From: CAYOSU01 sp964406735
GTDB taxonomy: Bacteria; Bacillota; Clostridia; Christensenellales; CAMQZB01
NCBI GenBank assembly: GCA_964406735.1
Contig: CAYOSU010000006.1
Location: forward strand, 33,822-97,821
DNA length: 64,000 bases
Direction: 5' to 3'
A program made the position numbers and the translations under genes. Of the stretch, positions 43,109 to 51,720 are shown piece after piece. The number at the start of each line of letters is the position of its first letter. Within the stretch, counting starts at the first letter, position 1. The notes beneath the pieces were generated by a model that was given only the letters and a program-made list of their open reading frames with translations, had not been told where the DNA came from and did not search any database.

Positions 43109-44110
43109 TTATCTTGCGCCCTTGTCGTAGGGGATACCCTCCGCTTTCGGTGCACGCGATTTTTTGGACGTGAACGCCAGCACGACGAGAACGATAAGGT
43201 AAGGGAGCAAGTTATAGAAGTAGTTGGGAAGACCAAGCTCCTTTAATAAGAAGATCCCGTCGCCGTTGATGTCGAGCGAAGCGTAAGTCGGAGCGATACA
43301 CTTCAGAAGACCGAACAAGATAGCGCCGAGTGCAATACCGACGGGCTTCCAGTTACCGAAGATCATGATCGCAAGAGCAATAAAGCCTGCGCCCTGAACG
43401 TCTCCCTGCGATGCGCCGTTAGCCGAGCATACGATATAAACGTAGCCGCCAAGGCCTGCGAGTGCGCCCGAGATGATCGTGCCTGCGTATCTCATCTTTA
43501 CGACGTTGATACCGACTGAATCCGCAGCCTGCGGATGTTCACCGCACGAACGAAGCCTCAGACCGAACTTCGTCTTATAAAGTATGATCGAGAGGATGAT
43601 AAATATCGCAATGCAAACGTATGTCGAGATGTACGCTTTGTCGAAGAAACCCTCCAAGACCGTTCCACGGATGCTTTCGTTCTGGATCATGAACCAGTTG
43701 ACCGTGCCTTTGGGCATGTTCATGTACTGCTGTTGGCAAATGAGGTTGATAAAGAAGAGCGATACGGCAGGAGCGAGCATATTAAGTGCCGTTCCGCCGA
43801 TAGTCTGGTCGGCTTTCAAGTTGATCGCCGAAAAACCGAGGAGCATCGAGAACGCCGCACCTGCAAGAGCGGCAATACCCATCGCAGCAAGATATATCCA
43901 CTGCCCCTCGCCCTTAGCGACGTCGAGCATGATACCAAACTGCGGTGCTTGCAAGATATAAACGAACAACGCACCGAAGAACGAGCCGATGATCATGATA
44001 CCGTCGAGGGCTATATTGATGATACCGCTTCGTTCAGCGAAAACGCCTGCCAAAGCGACGATCATTAGCGGAATGAGATATTTGAACAGCTGTTGTAATA
44101 AAAACGCCAT
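43109..44110 (-). CDS. Nucleoside-type ABC transporter permease (second permease)
   Basis: 333 residues, about nine membrane segments. ERSGIINIALDGIMIIGSFFGA and VGINVVKMRYAGTIISGALAGLGGYVYIV are the conserved segments of the BPD_transp_2 permeases of BMP-type importers (B. subtilis NupQ/YufQ-like). With the other permease it forms the channel for nucleosides. It is the last gene of the operon, 2 bases after its partner. Confidence 0.9.
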   Translation of the reverse strand: MAFLLQQLFKYLIPLMIVALAGVFAERSGIINIALDGIMIIGSFFGALFVYILQAPQFGIMLDVAKGEGQWIYLAAMGIAALAGAAFSMLLGFSAINLKADQTIGGTALNMLAPAVSLFFINLICQQQYMNMPKGTVNWFMIQNESIRGTVLEGFFDKAYISTYVCIAIFIILSIILYKTKFGLRLRSCGEHPQAADSVGINVVKMRYAGTIISGALAGLGGYVYIVCSANGASQGDVQGAGFIALAIMIFGNWKPVGIALGAILFGLLKCIAPTYASLDINGDGIFLLKELGLPNYFYNLLPYLIVLVVLAFTSKKSRAPKAEGIPYDKGAR

Positions 44111-44112
44111 AA

Positions 44113-45408
44113 TTATTCCTCCTTAGCCTTTACTTCGCTTTTCTCGCTGTTAAGGAGCTTTTTCTCCAAACGCTCTGCCTGTCTCTTATAAAGTATGTCC
44201 TTGATGAGCTTGCCAAAGCCTGCGAAGTATATGATGACCGCAACGATGATGCTTGCGATAAACTCGTTGTATCTCGTGAACGACGAGAGCTTATTTCCTG
44301 CGACGGTGAGGAACGCCATATAAATAGCCGCAAATATCGTGCCTATGGGGTTACTGCTTGCAAGGAGCGCAACGGGGATTCCGTTGAATCCCTCTCCTGG
44401 GAGAGACATATAGGTGTTCCAATAAAACTCCGTCTTGCCGTTGAGGTAATAAAGCGATGCACCGCAAGCGGCGAGACCGCCCGCTATCATCATCGAGAGG
44501 ACGATATTGCGCTTGTCGTTCATACCTGCGTATCTTGCGGCGTTTCTATTATGCCCGCACGCTTTGAGCTCGTAGCCGAACGTCGTCTTGTTGAGCATGA
44601 TGCTGACGATCACGGCGATGAGTATTGCGATAAGGATACCGCCGTCCGCCCAAGAGCCGGGGAATATCTTGTCCATCAGAAGCCTCGGCGTCTGAATGCC
44701 GTAATCGCTCGTCGGAATGGTATAACCCGTCTTGCCTGCAGGGGCATTGATGTACGGTGAGTTGTTGAATATCCATGAAACGACGTTCGCCGCTATCCAG
44801 TTGGTCATGATGCAGACGATTACCTCGTTAACGCCAAGAAGTGCCTTGAAAAGTCCGGGTATTGCGCCCCAGATCATACCGCACAGCATACCTACGATAA
44901 GTGCAAGCAACCATACCCAGAAAGCAGCAAAGCTGTTGTTTGCGGGGATGGAGAGGGCGGTAATGATAGAGCCTGCCGTACCCATAAGGTACTGACCGGG
45001 TGCGCCGATGTTGAAAAGGCCCGTCTTGAACGCAACTGCGACGGAAAGTCCCGTCATAACGAGCGGCGTTGCACGGAGCATCATATCGCCGAGCGTCTTG
45101 CCCGAAAAACCGATAGAGATGACCGCCGAGCTTCCCGTATAGAACGGACCTGCGAAGACTATCAGAAGGCCCTTGCCGATATCGTTGAATTTTACGTCCT
45201 TGCTGAATATTGCAACGAGGATAAGCACGACAACGCCGACTAATATTCCTGCCAAGATACAGATAAGTGCGGATATTACCGACTTCGTGCCGTCCTTTTC
45301 GTAAAGTGTTTTGAGCCTCGGGTCGTTGTCGTCAACGGAGACGAACAGCGACTTGAAAAATTTTCCTATGTTTTTCACTGTTTTCACAAAGAAGTTGTCT
45401 TTTGCCAT
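44113..45408 (-). CDS. Nucleoside-type ABC transporter permease (first permease)
   Basis: 431 residues, a BPD_transp_2 permease of the NupP/YufP type with a 50-residue cytoplasmic N-terminal extension and a charged tail. Key segments are AFKTGLFNIGAPGQYLMG and ELKACGHNRNAARYAGMNDKRNIVLSMMIAGGLAACG, the coupling-helix region. Its ATG overlaps the stop of the ATPase gene (TAATG). Confidence 0.9.
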   Translation of the reverse strand: MAKDNFFVKTVKNIGKFFKSLFVSVDDNDPRLKTLYEKDGTKSVISALICILAGILVGVVVLILVAIFSKDVKFNDIGKGLLIVFAGPFYTGSSAVISIGFSGKTLGDMMLRATPLVMTGLSVAVAFKTGLFNIGAPGQYLMGTAGSIITALSIPANNSFAAFWVWLLALIVGMLCGMIWGAIPGLFKALLGVNEVIVCIMTNWIAANVVSWIFNNSPYINAPAGKTGYTIPTSDYGIQTPRLLMDKIFPGSWADGGILIAILIAVIVSIMLNKTTFGYELKACGHNRNAARYAGMNDKRNIVLSMMIAGGLAACGASLYYLNGKTEFYWNTYMSLPGEGFNGIPVALLASSNPIGTIFAAIYMAFLTVAGNKLSSFTRYNEFIASIIVAVIIYFAGFGKLIKDILYKRQAERLEKKLLNSEKSEVKAKEE

Positions 45409-46979
45409 TATTTATTCTCCTTTGTATCTTTTTTTGCGCCTGCCATATAAAGACCGAGTTCCTGAACGGTTGTCGTCTTCGGATCGAGCTCACCGACGAT
45501 CTCGCCCTCGTACATAACGAGTATTCTGTCCGAAAGGTTCATTACCTCGTCAAGCTCGAGCGACACGAGAAGTATTGCCGCGCCCTCGTCTCTGCGCTTG
45601 ACTATCTGCGTGTGTATGTACTCTATTGCGCCTACGTCAAGTCCACGGGTCGGCTGAACGGCTATCAGAAGGTCGGATTTTTTATCGATCTCTCTTGCAA
45701 CGATAGCTTTCTGCTGATTGCCGCCCGACATTGAGCGTGCCGTCGTGATAGCGCCCTGTCCCGAACGGATATCGAATCTGTCGATGAGGTCGTCCGCATA
45801 AGTTCTCACTTCGTCGAACTTGATGAAGCCTTTATTTTCAAACTGCGGCTCGAAATACCTTTGCAATACGAGGTTTTGCTCCAACGAATAGTCGAGCACC
45901 AAGCCGTGCTTATGCCTGTCCTCGGGGATATGGCTCATTCCGTGCGTGTTCTTGTAGCGTATGCTCTTGTTGGTAACGTCCTCGCCGCACAAAATGATCT
46001 TTCCGCTCTCTATTTTGTCAAGGCCTGTGATCGCATGAACGAACTCCGTCTGTCCGTTGCCGTCTATTCCTGCAACGCAGACAATCTCGCCCTTTCTTAC
46101 CTTCATGGAAACGTCGTGAACGGCGTCTTTCTTGTGGAGCTTGCTCTTAACGCAGAGGTTGTCTATCTCCAAAACGACATCCTTTGGCTTTGCCTCGTCC
46201 TTGTCTACTGCGAACTTGACCGCTCTTCCGACCATCATTTCAGAAAGCTCTTCCTTAGAAGTCGTCTTGACGTCTACAGTTCCGATATATTTACCCTTGC
46301 GAAGAACGGTACATCTGTCTGCGACCGCCTTTATCTCGTTGAGCTTGTGCGTGATGAAAAGTATCGACTTGCCCTCTTTTGCAAGCCCTTTCATGATCTC
46401 CATAAGCTCGTCGATCTCCTGCGGCGTCAAAACAGCCGTAGGCTCGTCGAAAATGAGTATCTCGTTGTCTCGATAGAGCATCTTCAAAATTTCCGTACGC
46501 TGCTGCATGCCGACGGTTATATCCTCGACCTTTGCGTCGGGATCAACGTTTAAGCCGTACTTTTCAGAAAGCTCTAAGACCCTTTTTCTTGCTTCTTTTT
46601 TCTGCAAGAAGCCGAACTTCGTCGTTTCAACGCCGAGAATGATGTTCTCCAAAACGGTGAATACCTCAACGAGCTTGAAGTGCTGATGCACCATACCTAT
46701 TCCAAGGCGGTTTGCGTCGTTCGGGTCGTTTATCTTGACGACCTCGCCGTTTTTGAGTATTTCTCCCTTTTCAGGCTGATATAACCCGAAAAGCACGCTC
46801 ATGAGCGTTGATTTTCCTGCGCCGTTCTCGCCAAGCAACGCATGTATCTCGCCACGCTTAAGCTGCAAGGTAATGTCGTCGTTTGCGATAATGCCCGGGA
46901 ATTCCTTTGTAATATTTTTCATTTCGATAACGTATGGGTAGTCGTTTGTAGCGACCGTTCTCTCATTGACGTCGTTCAT
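45408..46979 (-). CDS. ABC transporter ATP-binding protein, two-domain (NupO/RbsA type)
   Basis: 523 residues from the ATG at 46979, which has AGGAGG 8 bases upstream; an earlier in-frame ATG lacks one. Two ABC domains are fused: the first has Walker A LLGENGAGKSTL, VEDITVGMQQRTEILK signature region and Walker B ILIFDEPTAVLT; the second has the degenerate Walker A AGIDGNGQTEF and RSMSGGNQQKAIVARE, as usual for this family. It powers purine-nucleoside-type uptake. It follows the lipoprotein gene after a hairpin. Confidence 0.92.
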   Translation of the reverse strand: MNDVNERTVATNDYPYVIEMKNITKEFPGIIANDDITLQLKRGEIHALLGENGAGKSTLMSVLFGLYQPEKGEILKNGEVVKINDPNDANRLGIGMVHQHFKLVEVFTVLENIILGVETTKFGFLQKKEARKRVLELSEKYGLNVDPDAKVEDITVGMQQRTEILKMLYRDNEILIFDEPTAVLTPQEIDELMEIMKGLAKEGKSILFITHKLNEIKAVADRCTVLRKGKYIGTVDVKTTSKEELSEMMVGRAVKFAVDKDEAKPKDVVLEIDNLCVKSKLHKKDAVHDVSMKVRKGEIVCVAGIDGNGQTEFVHAITGLDKIESGKIILCGEDVTNKSIRYKNTHGMSHIPEDRHKHGLVLDYSLEQNLVLQRYFEPQFENKGFIKFDEVRTYADDLIDRFDIRSGQGAITTARSMSGGNQQKAIVAREIDKKSDLLIAVQPTRGLDVGAIEYIHTQIVKRRDEGAAILLVSLELDEVMNLSDRILVMYEGEIVGELDPKTTTVQELGLYMAGAKKDTKENK

Positions 46980-47069
46980 ATAAAGAGACCTCCTGTTCAG
47001 AAAATGTGTCAAAGACAGCTGTTGCCTCTCTTTGTTAAACGCATAACTCTTTGTATGCGCTTAACAAAA

Positions 47070-47107
47070 AGAAAGGGCGGGCTTACTGCCCGTTATTCCC
47101 TTTCTTT
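47070..47107 (-). terminator. Intercistronic hairpin between lipoprotein and ATPase genes
   Basis: A two-part stem: outer AAGAAAGGG/CCCTTTCTT and inner CGGGC/GCCCG. On the minus strand TTTG follows. It probably lowers transcription of the transporter genes relative to the binding protein, a common arrangement in ABC importers. Confidence 0.7.
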
Positions 47108-47123
47108 GATTGCAATTTTTCAA

Positions 47124-48226
47124 TTATTTCTGAATATTACCAAGATTGGTATTGGTTACTGTCAACTTAGAAAGAAGACCTGCGTCTGCATCAAGACCTG
47201 CGGGAAGCTCGATCTTGGTTTCGCCGGATTTGATCTTGTTAAAGAGCGTGTTGTACTCGTTAACAGAGAAGTTTTTAAGTTTCCAAGTAGCAGTAGGAAG
47301 TCCGACAGCGTTGTCAGATGCGCCCAAAGACGTACCCGTTCCGCCGATCTTATCGAACGAACCTGCGTAATACTGTCCGAGAGCCCACTGAACGGATTCA
47401 GCAAGACCCTTCGTAGCGGAAGTGATAACTTCTTCGCCGAGTCCGGACTGGTCGGTATCAACGCCGATTACCTTACCGTTGTTAGCCTGAGCAGCTGCGA
47501 GAACGCTGTTTACCATAGAACCGCCGCAAGCGAAGATAACTTCCGTGCCGGTCTGATACCAACCGTTCATCTGAGCTTCGAGCTCTGCAGATGCGCTGAA
47601 CGAAGAACCGTAAAGGAAGCTGATCTGCATGTCGATGGTTACGCCGAGTTCCTTAGCAGCAGCGTCTGCGCCGAGGATGTAACCAGCTGCGAATCTGTTG
47701 CAAGGAGGGTTGGATCCGCCGCCGCCGAATGCGCCGCCGAGCTTTCTGTAACCTTCCTTAACTGCAGCGTATCCTGCAAGGTAAGCAGATTCCTGCTCGC
47801 AGTAAGCGATACCAGCAACGTTAGCCAAGATCTTTCCGTTAGCGTCTGCGATAGGATAACCGTCGATGAAGATGAACTTAACGTCGGGATTTGCAGTAGC
47901 AACTTCTCTCAAAGCGTTTTCCTGCAAGAAGCCGGGAGTAACGATGACCTTAGCGCCGTCTTTGATAGCGTTGTTCATAGCTTCTACTCTGTCTGCGTCG
48001 GAAGCGTTGCTGCCGTTAGCAGGCTGATAATAAGCGTATGTCTTGCCGTTAGCTTCTGCATAAGCCTTAGCGCCTTCATAGGTTCCCTGGTTGAAGCCAC
48101 CGTCGTTAAGCTGACCTACGTCCGTAACGACTGCGATCTCAACTCCCCCCCCGTTTGCTGCGTGCAAGCCGCAAAGCAGGAGAGTGCCAATACTGCAACG
48201 AGTAAAACGCACAATACTTTTTTCAT
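47124..48226 (-). pseudogene. BMP-family substrate-binding lipoprotein with a frameshift at a G8 run
   Basis: The mature protein is a typical nucleoside-binding BMP/Med family member (IAVVTDVGQLNDGGFNQGTYEG, DGAKVIVTPGFLQE, VKFIFIDGYPIAD, CGGSMVNSVLAAA, VIGVDTDQSGLGEEVITSA). The real start should be the ATG at 48226: it has GGAGG 7 bases upstream and encodes a lipoprotein signal (MKKVLCVLLVAVLALSCFAAC). That frame differs from the mature frame, and the shift falls at a run of eight G (complement of 48145-48152). Nine G would restore T-G-G-G-V-E-I. The other start in the mature frame (48212) yields no signal peptide and is unlikely. It may be an assembly error, phase variation or a mutation. 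Confidence 0.85.
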
Positions 48227-48269
48227 TTCTTTTACCTCCAAATTTCGCATTATTTCCTAATGCCTATAT

Positions 48270-48298
48270 ATTTTAACACAAATCCCGCATATTTTCAA
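48270..48298 (-). promoter_or_regulatory. Promoter of the BMP/ABC importer operon
   Basis: On the minus strand TTGAAA (complement of 48293-48298), 17-bp spacer, TAAAAT (complement of 48270-48275). The leader is only about 37 bases, too short for a purine riboswitch. Confidence 0.7.
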
Positions 48299-48299
48299 G

Positions 48300-48887
48300 G
48301 ACTTTCGTTAAAAAATTAACCGATTTCCTAAGTTAATTTTTTGCTTTAATTTTTATAGTTTTTTACCCCGATATCCGCCAAAAATTTATATTATCCATAT
48401 TTCGTTAAATTTCAAACCTTTTTCGTAGTATATTAAACCTCTATGATTTCCTCTTAAAATACACTCATTTCCCTATTATATATATACCCTTTATAATCGG
48501 ACTCTTATCGCAGACGTCTAATTACAGCGCATCCTTATGTTCGGCCTATTTGTATAAAAGGGGCTGTCTGCGGAGCAAGCTGAGGGATCGTCAAAACTTA
48601 ATTACTCCCTCAAACTCGAATAGAACGGTCTGCTTTGCTTATCCATTAAATTACCCATCGTAAAAAAGCGTTTGAAAAGCAAAAGGGGAAGCTTTCCGCT
48701 TTGGGTAACGTTTACCTGAATAAATCAAAGAACGTCTCTCTTAAAAACTCCGCTTTACCCACAGACCGCAGTAATCGCTTTTTCTATAATTTTGCTTTTT
48801 ATATCTCTTTATTTCTCAAAAAGCCATTGATTTTACCGCATAAATTTGCTTTTTTGTTTTCTTCTGCCATTCGTCCTGTTTTTTGGC
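48300..48887. other. Long non-coding stretch with decayed repeat-like sequence
   Basis: Nearly 590 bases without a supportable gene. The left part (48300-48540) is very AT-rich. Around 48555-48700 are GC-richer fragments (GGGGCTGTCTGCGGAGC, AGCTGAGGGATCG, AAAAGGGGAAGCTTTCC) that look like pieces of short interspersed repeats common in gut Clostridia. I find no intact copy elsewhere in the window. Confidence 0.4.
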
Positions 48888-48916
48888 ATAGAAAAAGCAA
48901 GCGTTTTGCTTGCTTT
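48888..48916 (-). terminator. Terminator after the ThiF-like gene
   Basis: Perfect 9-bp stem AAAGCAAGC/GCTTGCTTT (48894-48916); on the minus strand it is followed by TTCTATGCC. Confidence 0.75.
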
Positions 48917-48923
48917 ATTTTCT

Positions 48924-49595
48924 TTATAGGTCTGCTATCTCCATGAAGTAGTTGTTGAGATCAACGACGACCATTTTGTTTTTGAGTGTCGGTCTTCCGA
49001 GAAGCAAGTTGATGACCTCGGTTGCCTGTATTCCTGCGATAACGCCTGCCGCCATACCCGTAACAGACGGCTTAACTGAATGCTCGACCGTCATATCGTA
49101 TAGCTTCTCGTTGTTCTCGGTGTTGGGGAACACCGTTGCAACGATGCCGCCGTTCGTAAGCAAGCTTGCGTATACCAACGGAAGTCCCAATTCGTCGCAT
49201 ATCTCTTTGAGCTCCAGCTTGTTTTGCGGATTCTCGAACGAGTCTACTACGACGAGCGCATTACCTATTATCTGCTTTGCGTTCTCTTTGGTAAGCCTTT
49301 CGTTGAAGACCGTGAGCTTTACCTGCGAGGAGATATTCTTCATCTTTTTTTCAAGCTCCAAGACCTTGAACTTGCCTACGTTTTCGAGGGTAGAGGCAAG
49401 CTGTCTGTTGAAGCTGTCTTCCGTGAACGTGCCAAAGTCGGCTATTCTTATCTCGCCGACGCCCATTCTGAGAAGATACTCCGCAACGTATCCGCCGAGC
49501 GAGCCTGCGCCTGCGACGAACACGCTACCGTCTCTGAGCCATTCCTGCTCCTTGATAGTTACCGTTCCAATGTTTCTGGAAAACCTTTCTTCCAT
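48924..49595 (-). CDS. ThiF/MoeB/HesA-family adenylyltransferase
   Basis: 223 residues. The nucleotide-binding loop is VFVAGAGSLGGYVAEYLLRMGVG, followed by the acidic residue of IADFGTFTEDSFNRQL and the Arg/Asn-Arg-Gln motif of E1-like enzymes; VVDSFENPQNKLELKE and SVTGMAAGVIAGIQATEVINLLLG complete the pattern. Such enzymes adenylate the C-terminal Gly of ThiS, MoaD or other ubiquitin-like carriers, or act on tRNA. The CxxC zinc pairs of MoeB/ThiF are not seen and no carrier gene is adjacent, so the pathway is open. Confidence 0.82.
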   Translation of the reverse strand: MEERFSRNIGTVTIKEQEWLRDGSVFVAGAGSLGGYVAEYLLRMGVGEIRIADFGTFTEDSFNRQLASTLENVGKFKVLELEKKMKNISSQVKLTVFNERLTKENAKQIIGNALVVVDSFENPQNKLELKEICDELGLPLVYASLLTNGGIVATVFPNTENNEKLYDMTVEHSVKPSVTGMAAGVIAGIQATEVINLLLGRPTLKNKMVVVDLNNYFMEIADL

Positions 49596-49739
49596 AATAT
49601 CATTCCTTATTTAATAATAAGATTTTTCTGCTCGTTTTCAAAGATAGAGGAAATACTCTATCCGCTTTCATTTTCATTGCTTTTGCAAACGGTCTTTTAC
49701 TTTTCAAAAAACCGCCGTTTCATGCAATATTTTCCGTTT

Positions 49740-50624
49740 TTATTCCTCGTATTGCTTCAACAGCTCGATCATTGCAAACAATCTGTCGAGATCGTCTCGT
49801 GTGAAGTAATCTATAACGATCCTGCCTTTTTGGTCTGTCCCAACGGCTTTTACCTTAGTTTTGAAGACTTTTTGCATGCTTTCGACGAGGTCTTTGAGCT
49901 CTATCGACTGCGGTTTTTCTGGCTTTATCGGCTTTTTCTCCGACATAGACCTTATCTTTTTCTCAAGGTCTCTTACCGACATACCTTTCTGCTTTGCAGT
50001 AAGTGCCAATGCGGAAATTTCTTTGGGGTCGCTAAGTCCTGCAAGGCATTTAGCGTGTCCCAACGTCAATTCGCCTTTTTCTACGTAAGAAATTACGTCC
50101 TCAGGGAGCGTCAATACCCTAAGATAGTTGGCTACGTTCGAGCGGCTCTTGCTTATTCTCTCGGAGACCTGCTCCTGCGTCAAGCCGTATCTATCCATCA
50201 ATTCCTTGATGCCCTTTGCCGCCTCGACTGCGTTCAAGTCCTCACGCTGCAAGTTCTCGATAAGAGCTATCTCTCTTACCTTTTTCTCGCCGATGTCCAT
50301 GACGATTGCAGGAATAGTTTTGAGTCCTGCAAGCGTTGCCGCACGGTATCTTCTCTCGCCGGCGATTATCATAAACCTGTCGCCCTCTTTATTGACGACT
50401 ATAGGGTTGATGACTCCGTGTATCATTATCGACTGAGTAAGCTCGTTCAATGCCTCCTCGTCAAAGTTTTTCCTCGGCTGATTCTCGTTAGGAAAAATTT
50501 TGCTTATCTCGATCTCGTTTATTCCGCCGTTTTGTTCGGCTTCCTTGACCGCTTGCTCGTATTCAAACGCCGTTTCTCCGAAAAGTGCGTTCAATCCTTT
50601 GCCAAGACCTCTGCTTTTAGCCAT
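49740..50624 (-). CDS. parB: Chromosome-partitioning protein ParB (Spo0J)
   Basis: 294 residues from the ATG at 50624, preceded by AGGAGG. The canonical start MAKSRGLGKGLNALFG is present, then the ParB/CTPase domain with FMIIAGERRYRAATLAGLKTI and IALIENLQREDLNAVEAAKGI, the helix-turn-helix YGLTQEQVSERISKSRSNVANYLRVL, and a C-terminal dimerisation region. ParB binds parS (two perfect sites lie at 54126 and 54166), hydrolyses CTP and spreads. It follows parA by 14 bases. Confidence 0.95.
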   Translation of the reverse strand: MAKSRGLGKGLNALFGETAFEYEQAVKEAEQNGGINEIEISKIFPNENQPRKNFDEEALNELTQSIMIHGVINPIVVNKEGDRFMIIAGERRYRAATLAGLKTIPAIVMDIGEKKVREIALIENLQREDLNAVEAAKGIKELMDRYGLTQEQVSERISKSRSNVANYLRVLTLPEDVISYVEKGELTLGHAKCLAGLSDPKEISALALTAKQKGMSVRDLEKKIRSMSEKKPIKPEKPQSIELKDLVESMQKVFKTKVKAVGTDQKGRIVIDYFTRDDLDRLFAMIELLKQYEE

Positions 50625-50638
50625 AATTCCTCCTGTTT

Positions 50639-51403
50639 TCAAAGATTTCTGCCGATAAATTCGTCGGTCAAGCTCTTATATGCGATAGCACCTGCGCATT
50701 TCGGGTCGTGTAGCACTATGGGCACGCCGTGGCTCGGTGCTTCCGACAGCCTGATATTTCTCGGTACGGGGTTAGCGAACAGCTTGTCGCCGAAATAACG
50801 CCTTATCTGGTCGCTTATCTGCCTCGATATTATCGATCTTCCGTCGAACATCGTCAGCACAACGCCGTCTATTTTGAGATTTGGGTTGAGGTGCTTTATT
50901 ACGAGCTTAATGGTATTCATAAGCTGTGAAAGTCCCTCTAATGCGTAAAATTCCGACTGTATAGGGATAATTACCTTGTCTGCCGCCGTAAGTGCGTTTA
51001 TAGTCAAAAGCCCGAGAGACGGGGGACAGTCGATCGTGATAACGTCGTACTCGTCCCTGATACTCTCCAATGCATTTTTGAGTATCTTCTCCCTTTGCTT
51101 CATATAAACGAGCTCTACTTCAGCTCCTGCCAGGTCGATATTCGACGGCATGATATCAAGCCCCTCGATCACCGTGTGGCAGATCGTCTCCTTGACGTCC
51201 ACTTCGCCGCATAAAACGCCGTAAACGGAATTTTGCAGCTCGCTTTTTCTTATGCCTAATCCGCTCGTCGAGTTACCCTGCGGGTCGAGATCGACAAGCA
51301 ACGTTCTTTTCCCGGCAAGCGCAAGATACGCAGACATGTTTACGCAAGTAGTTGTCTTTCCGACGCCGCCTTTCTGATTGGAATACGCTACGATAAGTGC
51401 CAT
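50639..51403 (-). CDS. parA: Chromosome-partitioning ATPase ParA (Soj)
   Basis: 254 residues. The deviant Walker A AYSNQKGGVGKTTTCVNMSAYLA, Walker A' LLVDLDPQGNSTSGLG and Walker B VITIDCPPSLGLLTINAL identify a Soj-type ParA. It works with ParB on origin segregation and, in B. subtilis, also regulates DnaA at oriC. The start has AGAGGTATT upstream. Transcription points away from oriC, leftward. Confidence 0.95.
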   Translation of the reverse strand: MALIVAYSNQKGGVGKTTTCVNMSAYLALAGKRTLLVDLDPQGNSTSGLGIRKSELQNSVYGVLCGEVDVKETICHTVIEGLDIMPSNIDLAGAEVELVYMKQREKILKNALESIRDEYDVITIDCPPSLGLLTINALTAADKVIIPIQSEFYALEGLSQLMNTIKLVIKHLNPNLKIDGVVLTMFDGRSIISRQISDQIRRYFGDKLFANPVPRNIRLSEAPSHGVPIVLHDPKCAGAIAYKSLTDEFIGRNL

Positions 51404-51686
51404 AATACCTCTAAAATAACAAACATTTGTTCTTTTTAGCTTAGAATAATGCTTATTCTTTTCTTAAAAATTACTACCTTTTTTCCAAAATACACAATAT
51501 TTTTTGCCGTCAAAACATCTCATTTAATAATTTATATTCATTAAAAATGCGACGTTTTCTGTTTTTTACTTAAAATTGCGTGATTTTGAGAGACTTTATC
51601 GGCTTTTTTACCAAAAAATACCGATACTTATTCAAAGTATATCATATTTTTTTTAGTTTGAAAAGTGTTTTATAATTTTTTTGAGT
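51404..51686. other. AT-rich gap between parA and rsmG
   Basis: No gene. It holds the palindrome ACAAACATTTGT just upstream of parA, the inverted repeat GAATAA-TGC-TTATTC (about 51443-51457), and a long imperfect hairpin at 51597-51626 (TATCGG...CCGATA with facing T6 and A6 runs). No DnaA boxes were seen. Confidence 0.5.
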
Positions 51687-51715
51687 TTACAGGCTACGTT
51701 TTTTATGTTATACTT
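51687..51715 (+). promoter_or_regulatory. rsmG promoter giving a leaderless transcript
   Basis: TTTACA (51687-51692), 17-bp spacer, TATACT (51710-51715). The start codon is at 51721, where transcription should begin, and no ribosome site precedes it. Confidence 0.6.
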
Positions 51716-51720
51716 TCAAT

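Noticed and set aside
46842..48260. 472-codon plus-strand frame across the lipoprotein gene
   Set aside because: Antisense shadow spanning two clear minus-strand genes and their hairpin.
48226..48300. Purine riboswitch before the nucleoside importer
   Set aside because: The promoter lies about 37 bases before the start, so there is no space for an aptamer.
48701..48946. 81-codon plus-strand ORF in the large gap
   Set aside because: No ribosome site, low-complexity aromatic sequence, and it runs through the ThiF gene terminator into that gene.
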